Positions 42,267 to 46,706 of a stretch of DNA of 46,706 bases are shown in pieces (within the stretch, counting starts at the first letter, position 1; every line of letters begins with the position of its first letter). Origin of the DNA: Halioglobus sp. Lineage in GTDB: Bacteria > Pseudomonadota > Gammaproteobacteria > Pseudomonadales > Halieaceae. A program made the translations under genes and the position numbers. The stretch covers positions 1 through 46,706 of the forward strand of contig JAGRIE010000032.1 in the NCBI GenBank assembly GCA_020443425.1. Reading direction: 5' to 3'. The notes beneath the pieces were generated by a model that had not been told where the DNA came from, ran no database searches, and saw only the letters and a list, made by a program, of their open reading frames with translations.

Positions 42267-43712
42267 GTGAATTCCCACACAGTAGAAAAAATTGGCGGTA
42301 CGTCGATGCTCGACTACACCGCCGTCCGGGACAATATCATCCTCGGCCGCGATACATCGCGTGACCCCTACGGGCGCATTATCGTGGTGTCAGCCTATGC
42401 TGGCATTACCAACAGGTTGCTCGAACATAAAAAGAGCGGCCATCCGGGCGTGTTCGCGCTGTTCGCGGGCAGCAAACTGGAGCGGAGTTGGCGCGATGAA
42501 CTGGAGCTGCTGCGCGACGAGTTATACGCACTCAACGCAGGGTTGTTTGCCGACCGCATGGCGGCGGAGCGCGCCAATCGTTTCGTCGGGGAGCGACTGG
42601 ATTCCGCGGCGGCCTGCCTCGACAACCTGCACCAGTTGTGCCGGCACGGGCACTTTGCGCTCGACATGCACCTGGCCACCGTGCGCGAGATGCTGGCCAG
42701 TATCGGCGAGGCGCAGAGCGCCTGGAATACCGTGCAGCTGCTGCGGGGCGACGGTATCAACGCGGTGTTTGTGGATCTGACAGGTTGGCAGTCGACGGAG
42801 CACATGTCCCTGGACCGCCGTATCGAGCGCGCCTTTGAGGGCCTTGATATGTCCTCCACGCTGCCGATTGTCACTGGCTATGCGCACACCGAAGAGGGGA
42901 TGATGTCGAGTTTCGATCGCGGCTACACCGAGATGACGTTCAGCCGCGTGGCAGTGCTTACCGGGGCCAGCGAGGCGGTAATCCACAAGGAGTTCCACCT
43001 CAGCAGTGCTGATCCGGCGCTGGTCGGTGAAACCAAGGCAGTGCCGATTGGCCGGACAAACTACGATGTCGCCGATCAACTCGCCAATCTGGGTATGGAG
43101 GCGATTCACCCGCGTGCTGCCAAGGGGTTGCGCCAGAGCGGTATTCCGCTGCGGGTGAAGAACACCTTCGAACCGGAACACAACGGCACTCTGATCACCG
43201 CGGATTATGTGAGCAAGACGCCTTGTGTGGAAATCATTGCCGGCAGCAAGGGTATCTATTCGCTTGAAGTCTTCGACCAGAACATGGCCGGCCAGAACAA
43301 CCAGCACGATCAGAATATCCTTGCCGTGATCGGCCGTTTCAGGGCCCAGATTGTCGCCAAGGACATGAATGCGAACACGATTACGCACTACCTGTCCTGC
43401 AACCTGAAAACGATCAAGCGCATCCGGCGTGAGCTGGAAGCCCTGTACCCGGAAGCGGAAATCGACCAGAAGCAGGTGGCGATCGTCTCCGCGATCGGCA
43501 GCGATCTGCGCGTCAATGGTATTCTCGCGAAAGCGGTGGCGACGCTCGCTGAGGGTGATATCGGCGTGCAGGCGATGCACCAGTCGATGCGTCAGGTCGA
43601 TATGCAGTTCGTGATTGAAGAGTCCGATTACGAGGCCGCCATCCGGCGGATGCACGCCGAACTGGTGGAGGTCCACGACCACGGGATGGCCATCTGCGCT
43701 GCCAGTGTGTAG
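42267..43712 (+). CDS. ask: aspartate kinase of the ectoine cluster (Ask_Ect)
   Basis: 481 residues from a GTG, preceded by CGGAG. The kinase domain shows VEKIGGTSMLDY at the start, VVSAYAGITNRLL, and the substrate region GYTEMTFSRVAVLTGASEAVIHKEFHLSS, DPALVGETKAVPIG, then YDVADQLANLGMEAIHPRAA. Two ACT-like regulatory segments follow (LEVFDQNMAGQNNQHDQNIL and VAIVSAIGSDLRVNGI). The length and the split kinase insert are those of the specialised Ask_Ect clade, which feeds aspartyl-phosphate into ectoine without the lysine feedback of LysC. No ectD or proline/lysine genes follow. Confidence 0.93.
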   Translation: MNSHTVEKIGGTSMLDYTAVRDNIILGRDTSRDPYGRIIVVSAYAGITNRLLEHKKSGHPGVFALFAGSKLERSWRDELELLRDELYALNAGLFADRMAAERANRFVGERLDSAAACLDNLHQLCRHGHFALDMHLATVREMLASIGEAQSAWNTVQLLRGDGINAVFVDLTGWQSTEHMSLDRRIERAFEGLDMSSTLPIVTGYAHTEEGMMSSFDRGYTEMTFSRVAVLTGASEAVIHKEFHLSSADPALVGETKAVPIGRTNYDVADQLANLGMEAIHPRAAKGLRQSGIPLRVKNTFEPEHNGTLITADYVSKTPCVEIIAGSKGIYSLEVFDQNMAGQNNQHDQNILAVIGRFRAQIVAKDMNANTITHYLSCNLKTIKRIRRELEALYPEAEIDQKQVAIVSAIGSDLRVNGILAKAVATLAEGDIGVQAMHQSMRQVDMQFVIEESDYEAAIRRMHAELVEVHDHGMAICAASV

Positions 43713-43726
43713 CTGCTTTTGACCGT

Positions 43727-44971
43727 CTAATCGTCGGATACAGCGTGTTCCGGCCCTCTCGGGTCCAGATCGAAGCTGGCCGGCGCCACCTCGGAGGCCG
43801 CCGCTGAGAAAGGCACCTGCTCCGAGATGGGTATCATCCTGAGGTCGCGCAGCTGCAGTGCCAGGTAAGCCATAAACAGCGCACAGATAGCGGCGAACGA
43901 CCAGAACAGGGCCGGTGCCCCCAGCACGCTCATCACCTGACCCAGCGCGAGTGGCGCAAACAGGGCCCCGAGCGCGTTCAGCATCAACACCGAGGTGCCT
44001 ATCTGCACGAACTCGGAACTCTCCGCCACATCCGCGGCGGTGGCCAGCGACATGGCATAGATGGGCATCACCATCGCGCCGAACAGGAATACCGACACCA
44101 GGTGCCAGCTCTGCCCGACGCTCGCAGCCACCGCTATCGATGTCAATGTACCCCCGACACAGAGCAGCAACAGCACCTTGCGCCGGTCGATGCGGTCAGA
44201 CAACAGGCCGATGGGATACTGCAAGATGCCCCCGCCGAGTATGGCGGCGCTGATAAACCAGCTGATGTCGCTCTGGGTGAGGCTGTTGCTGCGCGCGAAT
44301 ACCGCGCCCAGGGACCAGAAGCTGCCCACCACCAGCCCCGACAGCAGGGCGCCGGCGAAGGCGGAGCGCGAGCGCTGGTACAGCAGTCTGAAGCTCACCT
44401 TCGTGGCGGCGACCGGCGCGGGGGCGAGCTTGCTGGTCAACCCAACCGGGACGATCGCCAATACCAGTAGCACGGCTGCCAGCATAAAGGGCGTGGAGGA
44501 CGAGACCGGCCCCACGTTGATCAGGGCCTGGCCCAGGGCCATGGCCATCAGCAGGATGAAATTGTAAATCGACAGGATGCGGCCGCGCGTTTCCGGTGTG
44601 GCCTGGTCGTTGAGCCAGCTTTCAATCACAGTGTAGAGGCTGGAGATGGCGACGCCGGTGACAAAGCGCAGCAGCACCAGGAACACCCAGTTGTCCAGTA
44701 TTTCAATGGCCAGTATGGCGCTGGTCATCAAGGCGGTCAGAACAGCAAAAATGCGGATATGACCGACCCGTGAAATGGCGGCGGGTATGGCGATGCAGCC
44801 GACAATAAAGCCGAGGAAATAGGACGAGGCGCTGAGCCCGATGATGAAATCTGACAGGCCGTTGGCATTGGCGCGCAGGGGCACCAGCGTCAGTTGCATA
44901 CCGTGACCGATGAGCAGCAAGCCGGTGGAGAGCAGCAGGGAAGAAACTGTAGCGAGAACTTTTACGGGAAT
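43727..44971 (-). CDS. MFS transporter (YcaD-like), start uncertain
   Basis: About 414 residues, twelve predicted membrane helices. The frame has a TTG at 44920, but the natural first helix begins earlier: reading back, the codons for VKVLATVSSLLLSTGLLLIGHG continue to an ATT at 44971 (and another at 44980), with no ATG, GTG or TTG before the stop at 45147-45149. GAGGGT lies directly before ATT 44971. The YcaD-type signature HGMQLTLVPLRANANGLSDFIIGLSASSYFLGFIVGC is visible, as are RFVTGVAISSLYTVIESWLND and LLSDRIDRRKVLLLLCVGG. Substrate unknown. It is convergent with ask (14-base gap). An ATT start or a sequencing slip is likely. Confidence 0.85.
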   Translation of the reverse strand: MPVKVLATVSSLLLSTGLLLIGHGMQLTLVPLRANANGLSDFIIGLSASSYFLGFIVGCIAIPAAISRVGHIRIFAVLTALMTSAILAIEILDNWVFLVLLRFVTGVAISSLYTVIESWLNDQATPETRGRILSIYNFILLMAMALGQALINVGPVSSSTPFMLAAVLLVLAIVPVGLTSKLAPAPVAATKVSFRLLYQRSRSAFAGALLSGLVVGSFWSLGAVFARSNSLTQSDISWFISAAILGGGILQYPIGLLSDRIDRRKVLLLLCVGGTLTSIAVAASVGQSWHLVSVFLFGAMVMPIYAMSLATAADVAESSEFVQIGTSVLMLNALGALFAPLALGQVMSVLGAPALFWSFAAICALFMAYLALQLRDLRMIPISEQVPFSAAASEVAPASFDLDPRGPEHAVSDD

Positions 44972-45046
44972 ACCCTCAATGATTGACTGGTGTAGTGGGC
45001 GCGCCGGAACCGCATGTGCATGCCAGCGGGAGAGTGACGGAAGCGG

Positions 45047-46258
45047 CTATTTGCTCCAGCGCCCCTCGCTGAGTGCGAATGTGCCAAATACAAAGCCTGA
45101 AAAAATTGTCTGTACACCGATGGCCATCGCCGTCACCCCGGGGATGACAATCCGCAGGCTGTCGGCATACGACATCGGCCCGAAATCGACACGTTGCCAC
45201 TTCAGGAACGCAAATACAAACAGTGCGATACCGGCCAGGAACAGCAGGGTGCCGGTGACAACCCCCCACTCAACCGGGTTCCCATCGAGGAACTTCTGTA
45301 TCCGGGGGTCCGGGTTGCGCAGGCCATTGTGTATCGAGAACGCCTGGGTGAACAGTGCGAAAAAAATGGTTTGAAAGCCGATAATCATCGATGTGGCGCA
45401 CAGCAGCATGGTGTTCGTATCGAGGTTGACCGCGCCGATTTTCACCGGCCCCGGTGCCAGCGCGCAGAATCCGATCAGGCCGACCGTGAACATGAACAGC
45501 CCCGGGTAGAGAAACAGCCATTTCGGTGAGAACAGCAGTAAAAACTTCAGGTGACGCCAGCCGTCTCGCCAGCTGTTCAGGTGTGGCGGCCGGCTTCTGC
45601 CATCCGGTCTCAGGGTGATCGGCACCTGGTCAATCTTCAGCCCTGCAACTGCCGCTTTCACGCACATTTCGGAGGCGAATTCCATGCCGGTACAGCGCAG
45701 GTTCAGGCGTTTGATGGCGTCCCGCCGAAAAGCACGCAAGCCGCAGTGGAAATCATCCACCGGTGAGCGAAAGAAGATTTTACCCAGCCGGGAGAGTATC
45801 GGGTTGCCTATCCAGCGGTGCTTCCAGGGCATCGCCCCGGGTTCGATACGGCCGCCGCCTCTGCTCAGTCGGCAGCCCATGACCAGGTCCGAGCCACTGC
45901 GCAGTCGCGCCAGGAACTTGCCGAGCTCGCCAAAATTGTAGCTGCCATCCGCGTCACCCATCATGACAAAACGGCCTCTGGCACTGTTGATGCCGCCGAT
46001 CAGGGCACTGCCGTAGCCGCGCTCGGCAATTGCAACCACCCTGGCACCGGCGCTGGCTGCGATCTCCTGCGAGCCGTCGGTGCTGCCATTGTCAGCGACC
46101 AGCACTTCCCCGGCGACACCGCAGCTGCTGATTGCGCTCAGCGCCTCTGCAATGCAGGCCGCCAGCGTTTCCGCTTCATTGAGGCAGGGCATGACGATGG
46201 ATATCTCCAGCTCACCGGTTTGCTCTGATACATCGCTGGGGGGCACGCCTGCCTGCAT
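45047..46258 (-). CDS. membrane-anchored family 2 glycosyltransferase
   Basis: 403 residues. The N-terminal GT2 domain starts ISIVMPCLNEAETLAACI (about 19-36), with VLVADNGSTDGSQEIA, AERGYGSALIGGINSARG, the metal-binding DAD in VMMGDADGSYNF and, further on, DFHCGLRAFRRDAI and the QVPITLRPDGRSRPPHLNSW loop. Four hydrophobic helices follow (LFLYPGLFMFTVGLIGFCAL onward), as in dolichol-phosphate-mannose-synthase-like bacterial enzymes, which glycosylate polyprenyl lipids at the inner membrane. Donor and acceptor are not readable. It is a single gene, with its 3' end 74 bases from the MFS reading frame. Confidence 0.9.
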   Translation of the reverse strand: MQAGVPPSDVSEQTGELEISIVMPCLNEAETLAACIAEALSAISSCGVAGEVLVADNGSTDGSQEIAASAGARVVAIAERGYGSALIGGINSARGRFVMMGDADGSYNFGELGKFLARLRSGSDLVMGCRLSRGGGRIEPGAMPWKHRWIGNPILSRLGKIFFRSPVDDFHCGLRAFRRDAIKRLNLRCTGMEFASEMCVKAAVAGLKIDQVPITLRPDGRSRPPHLNSWRDGWRHLKFLLLFSPKWLFLYPGLFMFTVGLIGFCALAPGPVKIGAVNLDTNTMLLCATSMIIGFQTIFFALFTQAFSIHNGLRNPDPRIQKFLDGNPVEWGVVTGTLLFLAGIALFVFAFLKWQRVDFGPMSYADSLRIVIPGVTAMAIGVQTIFSGFVFGTFALSEGRWSK

Positions 46259-46328
46259 GGAGGAATTCAGCCTGAATTGGGTGGGAAAGCAATCATGCTA
46301 AGTCACGCCTGTCGCCACTGTCAAAGCA

Positions 46329-46357
46329 ATGCAGCGCCCGGGGCTCGGGCGCTGCAT
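46329..46357 (-). terminator. terminator after gcvP
   Basis: A perfect 12-bp stem: ATGCAGCGCCCG (46329-46340), loop of 5, and its complement (46346-46357). On the minus strand it lies 59 bases after the gcvP stop and is followed by TTGCTTTGA. GC-rich, with a modest T-tract. Confidence 0.7.
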
Positions 46358-46416
46358 CAGGGGTGTCGCCGCGCTGCGGTGGTTGACACCGGGAGGTCGG
46401 CGCGATCTGCGGGCAT

Positions 46417-46706
46417 CTACTCGCTGTCGCGGTAGGAATCGATCGCCGGGCAGGCGCAGAACAGGTTGCGGTCGCCGTAGACGTTGTCGACCCGGTTTAC
46501 CGGGGCCCAGTATTTGTAGCGGCGCAGCATGGCCACCGGGTAGGCGGCCTGCTCGCGATCATACGGGTGATCCCAGCTGTTGGCCGCGACGTCCGCCAGT
46601 GTGTGCGGCGCGTTGCACAGGGGGTTGTCCGCTGCGTCCAGTTCGCCGTCTTCCACCGCGCGAATTTCTGCGCGAATAGCGATCAACGCATCACAGAAGC
46701 GATCCA
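46417..46706 (-). CDS. gcvP: glycine dehydrogenase (P protein), C-terminal end (cut by window edge)
   Basis: The last 95 or so residues of the glycine cleavage system P protein, a PLP enzyme that decarboxylates glycine and hands the aminomethyl group to lipoyl H protein. Seen are [40 protein letters not shown], and [20 protein letters not shown], all hallmarks of the GcvP tail, ending in SYRDSE. The frame is open to the right edge (RFCDALIAI visible at 46682-46706), so the rest of the about 960-residue protein lies beyond. A hairpin terminator follows. Confidence 0.95.
   Translation of the reverse strand, partial: DRFCDALIAIRAEIRAVEDGELDAADNPLCNAPHTLADVAANSWDHPYDREQAAYPVAMLRRYKYWAPVNRVDNVYGDRNLFCACPAIDSYRDSE

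Noticed and set aside
42522-43682. Long open frame (386 codons) opposite the aspartate kinase gene
   Set aside because: Antisense of a well-identified Ask_Ect; no motif or ribosome site.
1-46706. CRISPR arrays, tRNA, rRNA, phage genes
   Set aside because: No spaced direct repeats, cloverleaf-like sequences or phage structural genes were seen by eye.

Overview
The window reads as a chromosomal segment of a GC-rich marine-type gammaproteobacterium. The pointers are a periplasmic fatty acid cis/trans isomerase with a haem c motif, RlmA, an ectoine operon carrying its own aspartate kinase, an RpoE/ChrR-type sigma/anti-sigma pair, PEP-CTERM surface proteins and several large sulfotransferase-fold proteins. 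This mix recalls the Halieaceae/OM60 (NOR5) group, but that placement is inference from gene content only. I see no rRNA, tRNA or CRISPR array.

Layout. 1-400: the 5' part of an IS256-family transposase, cut by the window edge, abutting a cupin gene that appears to have lost its 3' end. 844-5833: shikimate kinase-like protein, cti, a serine hydrolase and a PEP-CTERM protein. 5860-20769: an accessory metabolic region. It holds a class III CoA-transferase, two DUF1214 proteins, three long sulfotransferase-fold proteins, an LLM oxidoreductase, a dienelactone hydrolase-like protein, a TetR regulator, a phytoene-desaturase-like FAD enzyme, a CHK/APH-type kinase and a zinc alcohol dehydrogenase, with rlmA at the end of one operon. 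A DUF1214 gene followed at once by a sulfotransferase gene occurs twice, in the same order, on opposite strands. A perfect 9+9 bp inverted repeat lies between the divergent FAD-enzyme and kinase genes.

20933-24165: a second PEP-CTERM-like protein, a small internally duplicated LTPEQR protein, pterin-4a-carbinolamine dehydratase, a short sulfotransferase and an SDR. 24176-32013: a sigma/anti-sigma pair (rpoE-chrR type) diverging from an operon of FAD oxidoreductase, DUF1365 protein, cyclopropane-synthase-like methyltransferase and photolyase, followed by an SRPBCC-SDR fusion. Three matching promoter-like motifs (TGATCC or TGAGCC, 15-16 nt, CGTATA/T) precede the sigma gene, the operon and the fusion gene. 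The whole stretch therefore looks like one photo-oxidative (singlet oxygen) regulon directed at membrane lipids and DNA repair. 32233-36461: an RND efflux adaptor and pump. 36472-39681: an OYE-family enzyme, two small proteins of unknown function and a MarR regulator. 39830-43712: ectA-ectB-ectC-ask. 43727-46706: an MFS transporter, a membrane glycosyltransferase and the 3' end of gcvP behind a strong hairpin terminator.

The best candidates for something undescribed are the duplicated DUF1214/sulfotransferase module with its surrounding lipid- or steroid-like catabolic enzymes, and the RpoE-type lipid-modification regulon with its SRPBCC-SDR fusion.
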